Both the position numbers and the translations under genes were made by a program. Shown one piece after another: positions 1-8,096 of a DNA stretch of 28,587 nt. Every line of letters starts with the position of its first letter. The first letter of the stretch is position 1. The stretch comes from Methylopumilus sp036745495 (lineage in GTDB: Bacteria; Pseudomonadota; Gammaproteobacteria; Burkholderiales; Methylophilaceae): NCBI GenBank assembly GCA_036745495.1, contig DAIOGA010000011.1, positions 1 to 28,587 of the forward strand. Direction: 5' to 3'. The notes below the pieces were generated by a model. The model was not told where the DNA came from. It did not search any database and worked only from the letters and a program-made list of their open reading frames with translations.

Positions 1-218
1 TTATCCTGATTAATTTGAGTTAAAGTTGAAAAACGTTGATTGGTAAGATTTTTGCCGTATGAAGGCCATTGCTCATCTGAACCAAATTTGAATGAAGTAA
101 GCTTAGGTAACGATATCTTGTCTAAAGACAGCGAATCTATTGATATAGAATCCATAGAGGCGCAGCCTGTGATAATGAGAAAAAATAGACTTAAAAGCGC
201 TGCTTTAATTAATTTCAA
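1..218 (-). CDS. PQQ-type quinoprotein dehydrogenase, lipoprotein N-terminus (partial)
   Basis: Read on the minus strand from a TTG at 218-216, an open frame of 72 codons runs off the left edge. The start is set by an AAAGGG Shine-Dalgarno 6 bases upstream; no ATG precedes the signal peptide, and a second in-frame TTG at 233 lacks an SD. The first 19 residues form a lipoprotein signal: Lys-rich start, hydrophobic core, then lipobox I-T-G-C with Cys19. After a Ser/Asp-rich linker of about 30 residues comes WPSYGKNLTNQRFS followed by LTQIN. This is the N-terminal signature of PQQ-dependent alcohol/methanol-type dehydrogenases with an eight-bladed propeller. Family knowledge: such enzymes oxidise alcohols, sugars or aldehydes in the periplasm. 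Inferred: this one is tethered to a membrane by lipid. Substrate, metal site and true length lie outside the window. A BamB-like lipoprotein propeller was considered but lacks the WPSYG motif. Confidence 0.75.
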   Translation of the reverse strand, partial: MKLIKAALLSLFFLIITGCASMDSISIDSLSLDKISLPKLTSFKFGSDEQWPSYGKNLTNQRFSTLTQINQD

Positions 219-348
219 CGTATACCCTTTCAAAATGGTCGTTCGAGCTTTCTAGATTAATAAAGCACTTTATGGATAATGCTTAGTACTGACATCTTAT
301 CTCAAGCCATTGTTTTTTAATACCGTATATAAACTGACAAATCTCAAC
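219..348. promoter_or_regulatory. divergent intergenic region, quinoprotein / mnmC domain
   Basis: About 130 bases separate the two divergent starts. It holds the AAAGGG SD of the leftward gene (225-230 region) and AT-rich -10-like boxes on both strands, for example GATAAT near 273-278 on the plus strand. I see no well-spaced -35 partner and no strong inverted repeat, so promoter positions cannot be fixed. Confidence 0.3.
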
Positions 349-1551
349 ATGCAAAAAAATATATTAATCATTGGGGCTGGCATTGCAGGTTGTTCATTAG
401 CTCATTTTTTAGCTAATTCTGGTTGGGATGTGACATTACTAGAAAGCGAAGATAATATTGCCCAAGGAGGCTCAGGAAATCCGGTTGCAGCAATTTATCC
501 AAAATTTATGTTGAATGATGAAGCTTACAATGATTTTATGTTGAAGAGTTTTACATTTACAACAGAATGGATAAGCCAATTAGGAATGAATGAAGCTGAT
601 TATCGATTTGATGGAGCAATTGAAATTTTGGAGAAAGCATACGCTCAAAAATTAGACATTAATTTATCAAAAAAAATTACAGGCAAAGAAGATTTTTTTA
701 GCTTAATTAACGAATCAATTTTAAACAAATATTCTATAGAAAGTAATTCAAGCGGGTTATTATTCCATCAAGGTGGGTGGGTTAATCCTATAGCCTTGTG
801 TAGACAGCTAATAAATCTTTCTAATATCAAAATAATTACTCATCAAAAAATAAAATCAATTGAAAAATCAATTGATGAATGGACGCTTAAAACAGAAGAT
901 CAAAAAACTTTTAATTCTTCACATGTCGCAATTTGCAATGCTACATCTGTGAATCAATTTGATCTTACTCAACACTTACATACAGATGCATTCAGAGGGC
1001 AAGTGAATTGGATAAATTCAACATCATTTCAAATGCCTCCTATTGTCACTTGCGATGAAGGATATTTGGCACCACTGATACAAGATAAACATGTTTTTGG
1101 CGCAACTTATGCCTTGAATGACTTTAATGAAGATTTGAGAATAAGCGATACAAAAAAGAATATTGCATCAATAAAAGGGATACACAGAAAATTTTATAAT
1201 TATTGCGAAGCACAAGAGTCAATTGCTGGCAGAGTAGCCTGGCGAGCATCTACAAAAGACAGAAAGCCTTATGTAGGTCGTGTATTTGATAATCAATTAT
1301 TTAGAAAAATGCGTGTTAGAGAATTGGCGCGTGCCGATCAACTCCCTTGGCTTAAAAATTTATATATTGCTAGTGGGTTCGGCTCTAGGGGCTTTACATT
1401 CGCCCCCTACTGCACTTCTGTTCTCGCAAATTTAATTAATGACAATTTATCTCAAGAAGACAAAAAAACACTAAATTACACAAATCCAGAGAGATATCGA
1501 CTCAAAAAAATGAGTTTAAAAAAAGTCGCGAGCCAGATATTTAAGGTATAA
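349..1551 (+). CDS. mnmC: FAD-dependent oxidoreductase, MnmC C-terminal domain only
   Basis: A 400-residue FAD oxidoreductase of the DAO family matching the C-terminal half of bifunctional MnmC. That domain removes the carboxymethyl group from cmnm5(s2)U at tRNA position 34, giving nm5U. Seen: dinucleotide fold IGAGIAG near residue 8, the MnmC-type GGSGNPVAAIYPKF motif around residues 40-53, and a C-terminal GFGSRGFTFAPYC block followed by an NPERYRLKK tail as in E. coli MnmC. The ATG at 349 is chosen because the nucleotide-binding strand begins immediately after it; a TTG at 310 would add 13 unconserved residues. No clear SD is visible. The methyltransferase half (MnmD) of the usual fusion of about 660 residues is absent, and upstream DNA encodes a divergent unrelated gene. 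Only 9 bases separate it from the next gene. A related tRNA-independent DAO enzyme is less likely given the motifs. Confidence 0.8.
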   Translation: MQKNILIIGAGIAGCSLAHFLANSGWDVTLLESEDNIAQGGSGNPVAAIYPKFMLNDEAYNDFMLKSFTFTTEWISQLGMNEADYRFDGAIEILEKAYAQKLDINLSKKITGKEDFFSLINESILNKYSIESNSSGLLFHQGGWVNPIALCRQLINLSNIKIITHQKIKSIEKSIDEWTLKTEDQKTFNSSHVAICNATSVNQFDLTQHLHTDAFRGQVNWINSTSFQMPPIVTCDEGYLAPLIQDKHVFGATYALNDFNEDLRISDTKKNIASIKGIHRKFYNYCEAQESIAGRVAWRASTKDRKPYVGRVFDNQLFRKMRVRELARADQLPWLKNLYIASGFGSRGFTFAPYCTSVLANLINDNLSQEDKKTLNYTNPERYRLKKMSLKKVASQIFKV

Positions 1552-1560
1552 ATTTATATC

Positions 1561-3417
1561 ATGTCAAAAATATTTATTGAAGAAGCAGAAAAATATGAAA
1601 GAGATGGAGATCTTTCGAAAGCTATTCTTTCATTAAAGAAGGCGCTTCAATTAGAACCTGAAAATTATATTATCCAATTAGAACTAGGAAATCTTTGTGC
1701 TTCCAACAAACAATTCGAAGAAGCTGCAGGTTATTTTAGAAGATGCTTATATCAATTCAAAGATAATGTAGATATTAAAAATGCACTCTGTTTTTCTCTT
1801 ACATCATTTGGTAATGAGTATTATTTAGAATCAAAATTCCAATTATCAGAGGCATGCTTTGAAGAGGTTTTAGAATATGAAAAAAATAATTGGGTTTATT
1901 ATTACAATTTAGCAAACACACAAGATAAGCTTAATAAAATTTCTAAAGCTCGCGAGAGCTATGAAAAAGCTATACAACTAAATCCGAATGATGCTGATCT
2001 TTGGAATAATATTGGCAACTCAGAACGCAAACTGGGCTATTTAGATAAAGCTGTAATATCCTACCAAAATGCCTTGAAAATCAAACCTGATCTGTTTCAT
2101 AGCTTGGTCCACTTGACCCATCAAAAACAGCATATGTGTAACTGGCATGACATTAATAAATATTTCCAAAAAATATGCACTATTGTAAACACAAAGACGG
2201 AAGCACTTATTTCACCTTTTGCTTTCGTTGCAAACCCCCTGTCGTCCCCTCAAGATCAACTAATATGTGCAAATCAATGGACACAAAATCATTTTAAAGA
2301 CCAGGCTTTTAAAAAAGAAAAATGGAGACAAAAAAATAAAATTCGTATCGGGTATTTATCGTCAGATTTTAAACTTCACCCGCTATATTTTTTAATTCGT
2401 GATGTCATCAAATATCACAATCGGGATATTTTTGATATTTATGCCTATGACGCAAGTCCACATGAAAATACCAATGAGCGAAATACACTTATTAGTTTAT
2501 TTGATTGCTATCGCGACATCTCAAGCCTCAACGATGAAAAAGCTGTGAACCTTATTAATAATGACGAAATTGATATTTTTATTGATCTCACAGGCTATAC
2601 CAATAATAGTCGTGCTTTTATTGCAGCGCAGCTTAAAAATACAATCACTATTAATTGGCTGGGATATCCAGGCACGATGGGCTTAACACAAGAAAAACCA
2701 CTTTATGATTTCATCTTGGCTGATGACTTCATTATTCCTAAAAATGATGAAAAATATTATGCAGAAACCGTTCTAAGACTTCCATTTGCTTATCAGCCCA
2801 ATATAGAAAATCGCGCTCACTTAAAACAAAAAAATAGAAAAGATTATGGTATTCCTGAAAATGCTTTTGTGTATTGCGCTTTTAACCAATCTTTTAAAAT
2901 TACCGAGCTCATATTTAACGCCTGGCTCACACTTCTTGAAAAATATCCCAAGAGCATCCTTTGGTTAACCTACTCAAATACCTGGGCAACTGATAATTTG
3001 AGAGATTATGCAGAAAAACATGGCGTTAACCCAGAAAGAATCATTTTTGCAACACGGGTACCTAACGATGAACATATAGCTCGTCATGCCTTAGCGGATG
3101 TTTATTTAGACACATTGCCATATAACGCTCATACATCAGCAAGCGATGCCTTATCTATGAATTTACCTATAGTCACACTCAAAGGAGATACTTTCGCTTC
3201 GAGAGTGGCGGGAAGTTTGCTTCATAGCTTAAATTTGGATGAGCTCATTACTGAAGATATCGAAAATTATATTCATTGCGCTAGTCGACTCACCGAAGAC
3301 TTTAAATACCGACAAGATGTTATTTGTAGATTGAATGAAGCTAAAAAAACTTCGCCCATATTCCAACCACAATTATTCGTGAAAACATTAGAGAGTGTTT
3401 ATCAAAATCTAATTTAA
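1561..3417 (+). CDS. TPR-containing O-GlcNAc-transferase-like glycosyltransferase (GT41)
   Basis: A 618-residue two-part protein. Residues about 5-180 are tetratricopeptide repeats (around five), clearest in the stretch AKARESYEKAIQLNPNDADLW. Residues about 260-615 match the catalytic region of family GT41 (SPINDLY / O-GlcNAc transferase). Seen: GYLSSDFKLHP with the HP histidine at 273, LTGYTNNSR and WLGYPGTMG near 343-374, FNQSFK with Lys446 corresponding to the conserved catalytic-region lysine, and the nucleotide-sugar block HTSASDAL...SRVAGSLL near 524-554. Family knowledge: these enzymes move GlcNAc or another sugar from a nucleotide donor to Ser/Thr of proteins, with the TPRs choosing the partner. 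No signal peptide or membrane segment, so cytoplasmic. It lies 9 bases after the mnmC gene and overlaps the convergent transporter gene by 4 bases. Donor and target are unknown; nothing nearby looks like a flagellin, adhesin or other obvious substrate. Confidence 0.85.
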   Translation: MSKIFIEEAEKYERDGDLSKAILSLKKALQLEPENYIIQLELGNLCASNKQFEEAAGYFRRCLYQFKDNVDIKNALCFSLTSFGNEYYLESKFQLSEACFEEVLEYEKNNWVYYYNLANTQDKLNKISKARESYEKAIQLNPNDADLWNNIGNSERKLGYLDKAVISYQNALKIKPDLFHSLVHLTHQKQHMCNWHDINKYFQKICTIVNTKTEALISPFAFVANPLSSPQDQLICANQWTQNHFKDQAFKKEKWRQKNKIRIGYLSSDFKLHPLYFLIRDVIKYHNRDIFDIYAYDASPHENTNERNTLISLFDCYRDISSLNDEKAVNLINNDEIDIFIDLTGYTNNSRAFIAAQLKNTITINWLGYPGTMGLTQEKPLYDFILADDFIIPKNDEKYYAETVLRLPFAYQPNIENRAHLKQKNRKDYGIPENAFVYCAFNQSFKITELIFNAWLTLLEKYPKSILWLTYSNTWATDNLRDYAEKHGVNPERIIFATRVPNDEHIARHALADVYLDTLPYNAHTSASDALSMNLPIVTLKGDTFASRVAGSLLHSLNLDELITEDIENYIHCASRLTEDFKYRQDVICRLNEAKKTSPIFQPQLFVKTLESVYQNLI

Positions 3418-4274
3418 TTTTGTGCAGCAAGAATAACACCAACAATAATCATGATGCCGCCAAGCCATTCTTTAATTGCAATAGTTTCACCTACAAGTAG
3501 GTATGATGAAATTGCAGCAACTACAATTTCAAAAAGAAAAAAACTAGAAGCTTCAACCGCTTTAATTTGTGTAACTCCAAATTGAACAAGCAAGGTTGAA
3601 AAAAATAAACATAATGCAATCACTATCGCAATCAAGACATCCAGAGGTTTAAAAAAATCTAATGACGGCATAGTATCTTTATCAAACATAATGCATATTA
3701 TGGCTACCATAATGACGCCTATCCAAATTGCTAAAGCCTTCTGATTGATTGTCATATGCTGATGTTTTCGTGTCATAACATTAGTCATTGCAAAACCTAC
3801 GCCTGAGCTTAATGCCAGCCAATCACTCTTTGAATCTAAATGAATAAAATAATTTGGCTGCCATAACATAACGAATGCACCAAAAAGCGAAATAAATGCA
3901 GCGACATAATGTCTTTTTTGCGTATTTTCATTGAGCATAAAATGAGATAAAAAAATAGTCCAAACTGGGGAGAGGTAAAATAGAAGCATAACTCGAACAA
4001 CCTCACCATCAATGACGGCCAATACATAACTAATATTGGTATAGCCAGCAACAAAAGAAAGAATCCAGAAATCTTTTGACCATATAGAAATCTTTTTTTT
4101 GGCTATAAAAAAATAAGGAAGTGCGATAGCAAGCGTTAGTATAAATACGTAAAAGCTTGAATAAATGCCTGAAACTCCAGCTTGCGCCATCAATCGATAC
4201 GGATACCAAATAATTCCCCAAACAAAAGCTCCGAAAAGTAAAGAAAGTATAGGAAGGTAAGATTTTATCTTCAT
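3414..4274 (-). CDS. EamA/DMT-family membrane transporter
   Basis: A very hydrophobic 286-residue protein with about ten membrane segments arranged as two EamA repeats of five helices. The first repeat starts ILSLLFGAFVWGIIWYPYR; the second ends with LLVGETIAIKEWLGGIMIIVGVILA, a typical EamA end. Family knowledge: drug/metabolite transporters move small metabolites, often amino acids or nucleobases, usually as exporters; the substrate cannot be read here. The start codon overlaps the miaA stop (ATGA at 4271-4274), so it is the last gene of the tsaE-amiC-miaA series and is probably translated by coupling. Its stop overlaps the convergent glycosyltransferase gene by 4 bases, leaving no room for a separate terminator. 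No convincing SD. Confidence 0.8.
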   Translation of the reverse strand: MKIKSYLPILSLLFGAFVWGIIWYPYRLMAQAGVSGIYSSFYVFILTLAIALPYFFIAKKKISIWSKDFWILSFVAGYTNISYVLAVIDGEVVRVMLLFYLSPVWTIFLSHFMLNENTQKRHYVAAFISLFGAFVMLWQPNYFIHLDSKSDWLALSSGVGFAMTNVMTRKHQHMTINQKALAIWIGVIMVAIICIMFDKDTMPSLDFFKPLDVLIAIVIALCLFFSTLLVQFGVTQIKAVEASSFFLFEIVVAAISSYLLVGETIAIKEWLGGIMIIVGVILAAQN

Positions 4275-5206
4275 AACAAAACTTCATTTAAGAAAGCTAC
4301 AACCTCTTTATTTAAGTCATCATTTACACAATCGAATACATGAAGATTTTCCATACCCCTCATCCAAGTCATTTGTCTTTTTGCAAGTTGCCGAGTTGCA
4401 AAGACAATCCTATCGATACATTCTTTTTCTTTAAAATCACCATTAAAGTACTCAAGGACTTGACGATAGCCAACTGATCTCATGGATGGCATGTGATTCT
4501 GAAGCTTAGGATATTTTTTACGCAAAAGCTCCACTTCTTTGAATAATCCAGCCTCTATCATCTCATTAACTCTAAATTCAATGCGCTGATGAAGAATTTT
4601 TCTATTACTGGGCATTAATCCTAACTTACAAACAGCAAAAGGAAATTCATTTTTGTTTTTTGATGTGTGGAAATACGATAAAGGTTTTCCAGAAGAATAA
4701 AAAACTTCTAAAGCGCGACTGATGCGCTGAGCATCGTTAGGATTTAGTTTTTCTGCTGTTTCTTTATCAATAGATTCGAGTTTTTCGTAAAGTTTTGGCC
4801 ATCCAAATTGATTGGCTTCTTTTTCTATGTCTTTTCTTATTTGATAATCAGTTTTCGGCATTTGATTAATACCTTTTTCAAGGGCGTTGAAATACATCAT
4901 TGTGCCACCGACCAAAAGCGGAATATGACCTCGCATTAGAACCGCATCAATAAGTCTCAAAGTATCTTGCAAAAATTGCGCTACAGAATATGTTTCATCT
5001 GGCTTAATGATATTAATGAGATGGTGCGGCGCAACATTTAGGACATCTTGAGATGGCTTAGCTACACCAATGTTCATATCTTGATATATCTGGGCTGAAT
5101 CAACACTAATGATTTCAAATGGGAAAGCATTCACAAGATCAACAGCAAGTTTTGTCTTGCCAGATGCAGTAGGACCAATCAAAAAGAAAATAGTTGGCTT
5201 ATCCAT
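4271..5206 (-). CDS. miaA: tRNA dimethylallyltransferase
   Basis: MiaA transfers a dimethylallyl group from DMAPP to N6 of A37 in tRNAs that read codons starting with U, the first step to ms2i6A. Seen: P-loop IGPTASGKT at the N-terminus, SVDSAQIYQDMNIGVAKPS (substrate-binding Asp/Ser loop), VGGTMMYFNAL, DAQRISRALEVFYSSGKP, and the C-terminal SVGYRQV and TRQLAKRQMTWMR blocks. Length is 311 residues from the chosen start, as usual for the family. The ATG at 5206 is preferred because AAGG sits 8 bases before it; an ATG at 5233 would overlap amiC by 17 bases and add nine residues, and one at 5212 is too near the AAGG. It follows amiC by 10 bases and overlaps the transporter gene by 4. Confidence 0.95.
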   Translation of the reverse strand: MDKPTIFFLIGPTASGKTKLAVDLVNAFPFEIISVDSAQIYQDMNIGVAKPSQDVLNVAPHHLINIIKPDETYSVAQFLQDTLRLIDAVLMRGHIPLLVGGTMMYFNALEKGINQMPKTDYQIRKDIEKEANQFGWPKLYEKLESIDKETAEKLNPNDAQRISRALEVFYSSGKPLSYFHTSKNKNEFPFAVCKLGLMPSNRKILHQRIEFRVNEMIEAGLFKEVELLRKKYPKLQNHMPSMRSVGYRQVLEYFNGDFKEKECIDRIVFATRQLAKRQMTWMRGMENLHVFDCVNDDLNKEVVAFLNEVLL

Positions 5207-5216
5207 TGCCATAACC

Positions 5217-6479
5217 TTAAAAATTTTTAGCAATATTAGGATTAGAAGATAAATATTTTTTTATGCCAATTAAAATATTTTTAGCTAAAATTTCTTGGTG
5301 CTCATCATTATTTAATACCCGCTCTTCTTTTGGATTGCTAATAAAAGCTGTTTCAACAAGAATAGATGGAATGTCAGGTGATTTAAGAACTGCAAAACCT
5401 GCTTGTTCAACATTTGATTTATGCAGGTCGTTAATATCGCTTAGCTGATCCAAAACAAAATTTCCAAGTTTTACACTGTCATTGATAGTTGCAGATTGAG
5501 ATAAATCAAGCAAAGTTTTTGCTAACATCGGATCTTTGTCATCTAAACTGACGCCGCCGATTAAATCAGACTCATTTTCTTTATTGGCTAAATATTTTGC
5601 TGAAGCAGAAGTGGCTCCACTCTCTGACAATGCAAATACAGAAGAACCTTTGGCATCGGGATTAGTAAAAGCGTCTGCATGAATAGAAACAAAAATATCC
5701 GCCTTTAATTTTCTAGCTTTAACAACACGTCCATGGAGTGGAACGAAATAGTCATCATCTCGAGTTAGCACTGCTCTTAATTGTTCGTCATTATCAATTT
5801 CTTTTTTAAGTTTTCTAGCAATCGATAAAGTAATATTTTTTTCCAAACTGCCAGATGCCCCTCTTGCTCCGGAATCCTCTCCACCATGTCCCGCATCAAT
5901 AGCAATCACGATTTTTTTAGTTGGACTTTTATTAGTTTGTAATGATGGGGCTTCTTGAACTACTTTTTCGTTTTTAGTTTCTGAGGGAGGCGATAAAACA
6001 GTCTCTTTTTTAGGGAGTGTTAAATCTTTTTTTTCCTTGTCTTGAACAAACGCCATCAATTCATCGATTCTTGGATAAACATCAATTACTAAACGATGCT
6101 TATAACCCCCTGCAGGCTTTAGAGAAAAAATATTAATTTTAGATTCAGCTCTTAACTCAATAACGACTCGAGACACTTGGTTATTAAATTTAGCAACACG
6201 AATTTGTTTAATATTAGGATCGCTTGATAATATTTTTGTGCTTAAATTTTTTAAATCATCATTCAGTTCAATGTCGTGTAGATCAATTACTAAGCGATCT
6301 GGATTTTTTAAAATCATTTGATCATTATTAATGGGCTTGAGAGATTCGAGTGTTACTCGCGTGTACTCCCTTGCAGGCCAAACTCGTGCTGATTCAATAG
6401 AATTTTTTGCAAAAACATGATGAGGGAAAACTGCCCACATTAATACAAAAAAAACTTTTAGGTAATAGCTTTTAAACAT
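5217..6479 (-). CDS. amiC: N-acetylmuramoyl-L-alanine amidase with AMIN domain
   Basis: A periplasmic zinc amidase that cleaves the bond between MurNAc and L-Ala and splits septal peptidoglycan during daughter-cell separation. Seen: Sec signal peptide ending HVFA at residue 24; an AMIN domain at about 28-135 with the RVTLES and RLVIDL strands, which in AmiC directs it to the septum; a Lys/Pro/Glu-rich linker at about 145-188; then an Amidase_3 domain with zinc ligands His198 (DAGHGG), Glu213 (SLEKN) and His267 (SIHADA), and catalytic Glu376 (VETAF). The segment around 285-345 corresponds to the inhibitory helix region that activators such as EnvC or NlpD relieve in related amidases. Length 420 is normal. 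Its start overlaps the end of tsaE by 22 bases, a widespread tsaE-amiC pairing. Confidence 0.95.
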   Translation of the reverse strand: MFKSYYLKVFFVLMWAVFPHHVFAKNSIESARVWPAREYTRVTLESLKPINNDQMILKNPDRLVIDLHDIELNDDLKNLSTKILSSDPNIKQIRVAKFNNQVSRVVIELRAESKINIFSLKPAGGYKHRLVIDVYPRIDELMAFVQDKEKKDLTLPKKETVLSPPSETKNEKVVQEAPSLQTNKSPTKKIVIAIDAGHGGEDSGARGASGSLEKNITLSIARKLKKEIDNDEQLRAVLTRDDDYFVPLHGRVVKARKLKADIFVSIHADAFTNPDAKGSSVFALSESGATSASAKYLANKENESDLIGGVSLDDKDPMLAKTLLDLSQSATINDSVKLGNFVLDQLSDINDLHKSNVEQAGFAVLKSPDIPSILVETAFISNPKEERVLNNDEHQEILAKNILIGIKKYLSSNPNIAKNF

Positions 6480-6919
6480 TCGGCTCCTATTGATGAATAA
6501 CTAATCAAGTGAAGATGTCGGCCAAGAGTTGCGTGACTAAGCTCAATGGAAATGTCAGGTTTAGGAAGAATATGCTCTGCTTTTTCCGGCCATTCAATTA
6601 AGCAAATAGATACATTGTTAAAGTACTCTCTAAATCCAGCATCATCCCATTCAGTTTCATCTTTGAAGCGATAAAGATCAAAATGATAAATAGTAAATTT
6701 ATCGAAGTTATAAGGCTCGACGAGCGTATAGGTTGGGCTTTTAACTTTATCTTGATAACTAAGTCCGCGAAGAAGACCTCTCACAAATGTTGTTTTGCCA
6801 GCACCTAATTCACCCTTTAGGTATAAATTCATGCCAGGACGTAAATGGCTTGCCATGTTTTCTGCCAAACGAAGTGTCTCACCTTCATCTTTTAAGTCAT
6901 AATTAGAATCAAACATCAT
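6458..6919 (-). CDS. tsaE: tRNA threonylcarbamoyladenosine biosynthesis ATPase
   Basis: TsaE is the small ATPase that works with TsaB and TsaD to make t6A at position 37 of ANN-decoding tRNAs. Seen: Walker A GELGAGKTTF, the family signature KSPTYTLVEPY, IYHFDLYRF, and LIEWPEKAE (Walker B-like). The start at 6919 gives 153 residues, the same length as E. coli TsaE; the ATG directly after it (6916) is nearly as good. An ATG at 6973 would extend the gene into divergent queG and add 18 unconserved residues, so it is rejected. No SD is obvious. It is the first gene of a leftward series tsaE-amiC-miaA-transporter, and only about 33 bases separate it from the queG start. Confidence 0.95.
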   Translation of the reverse strand: MMFDSNYDLKDEGETLRLAENMASHLRPGMNLYLKGELGAGKTTFVRGLLRGLSYQDKVKSPTYTLVEPYNFDKFTIYHFDLYRFKDETEWDDAGFREYFNNVSICLIEWPEKAEHILPKPDISIELSHATLGRHLHLISYSSIGAECLKAIT

Positions 6920-6952
6920 AGATTTAATTTTTATAAAAAAAATAATTAAAAC

Positions 6953-8026
6953 ATGGCAGAAATTTGGGATCAATTAGCATTGCAAATTAAAGACTGGGGT
7001 CGAGAATTTGGTTTTGATCAAATTGGCATTACTGATATAGATCTCAATCATACGAAAGATCATTATCTAGAGTGGATTAAGCAAGGATTCCATGGTGAAA
7101 TGCATTATATGGTAAAACATGGTTCTCGGCGATATAAGCCAGATGAACTTGTGCCGCATACCGTTCGAATTATCACGGCCAGACTTAACTATTTTCCGCA
7201 CTCTCAGAATTCAGAAGCTATCTTGCAGAATGATCAGAAAGCTTTTATTTCACGTTACGCACTAGGCCGTGATTACCATAAAGTCATGCGCTCAAAATTA
7301 AAAAAGCTTTCAGAAAAAATTCAAAAAGAAGCCCATAACACTTTAGATCACGCATTTGAATTTAGATTATTTACAGATAGTGCTCCCGTAATGGAAGTAG
7401 AGCTTGCCCAGAAATCTGGGCTTGGTTGGAGAGGAAAGCATACCTTGCTTATTAATAAGGAACATGGCTCTTGGTTTTTCCTAGGTGAAATTTATATTAA
7501 TTTACCTTTGCCTATTGATAAGAAAGTCGAAAATCATTGTGGCACGTGTACAAGTTGTATAGAGGTATGTCCAACTAAGGCTATTATAGGGCCCTATAAA
7601 CTCGATGCAAGAAAATGCATTTCTTATCTCACCATTGAACATAAATCTTCAATACCCTTGGAATATCGTAAGCAAATTGGCAATCGTGTTTATGGCTGCG
7701 ATGATTGTCAATTGTATTGCCCCTGGAATAAGTTTGGTCAAATCTCTAAGGAAGATGACTTTAAGGTAAGGCATGGTTTAGATGATATCGAGCTCGTGGA
7801 ATGTTTTTTATGGACCGAAGCAGAGTTCCTAAAACGCATGGAAGGCAGCGCAATTCTTCGTATCGGTTACGATCAATGGTTGAGAAATATTGCAATTGGA
7901 CTCGGTAACGCCAAAACATCAGAAATTATTGTGAATGCTCTTAAAAACAGATACCACGAGGCTTCTGCGCTTGTTAAAGAGCATATTTCATGGGCCCTCG
8001 CACAACATAATTTTCATATAAATTAA
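6953..8026 (+). CDS. queG: epoxyqueuosine reductase
   Basis: QueG is the cobalamin and iron-sulfur enzyme that reduces epoxyqueuosine to queuosine at tRNA position 34, the last step of the pathway. Seen: N-terminal FGFDQIGITD; RYALGRDYHKVMRSKL; the substrate/cobalamin region LFTDSAPVMEVELAQKSGLGWRG with the family Asp; then two 4Fe-4S signatures, CGTCTSCIEVCP (CxxCxxCxxxCP) and CDDCQLYCP, with an extra Cys in ARKCISYL between them; and a short helical C-terminal extension. At 357 residues it is normal. Soluble, cytoplasmic. It diverges from tsaE; the intergenic gap is about 33 bases and AT-rich, with no clear SD. Another queuosine gene, queD, lies about 10 kb away, and a queuosine-type tRNA-Asp is at the right edge. 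Confidence 0.95.
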   Translation: MAEIWDQLALQIKDWGREFGFDQIGITDIDLNHTKDHYLEWIKQGFHGEMHYMVKHGSRRYKPDELVPHTVRIITARLNYFPHSQNSEAILQNDQKAFISRYALGRDYHKVMRSKLKKLSEKIQKEAHNTLDHAFEFRLFTDSAPVMEVELAQKSGLGWRGKHTLLINKEHGSWFFLGEIYINLPLPIDKKVENHCGTCTSCIEVCPTKAIIGPYKLDARKCISYLTIEHKSSIPLEYRKQIGNRVYGCDDCQLYCPWNKFGQISKEDDFKVRHGLDDIELVECFLWTEAEFLKRMEGSAILRIGYDQWLRNIAIGLGNAKTSEIIVNALKNRYHEASALVKEHISWALAQHNFHIN

Positions 8027-8035
8027 GTATGTCTT

Positions 8036-8044
8036 TGCTATAAT
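8036..8044 (+). promoter_or_regulatory. extended -10 promoter for pgi
   Basis: TGCTATAAT at 8036-8044 is a perfect extended -10 (TGn plus TATAAT). No good -35 lies 16-18 bases upstream, as is usual for extended -10 promoters. It falls in the 70-base gap between queG and pgi, giving a leader of about 45 bases. Position and consensus support it; use is inferred. Confidence 0.5.
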
Positions 8045-8096
8045 GTTCAGTTACATAGAATTTTTCATTATTAAATCCTTGAATTGAACGTTATAC

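Noticed and set aside
40..255. Rightward 71-residue open frame at the left edge
   Set aside because: It is the complement of the leftward quinoprotein N-terminus, which has an SD, a lipobox and a family motif; the rightward product resembles nothing.
8084..8093. TTGAATTGAA-like string before pgi resembling one at 12798-12807 before rne
   Set aside because: Ten AT-rich bases shared by two gaps are expected by chance in this composition.
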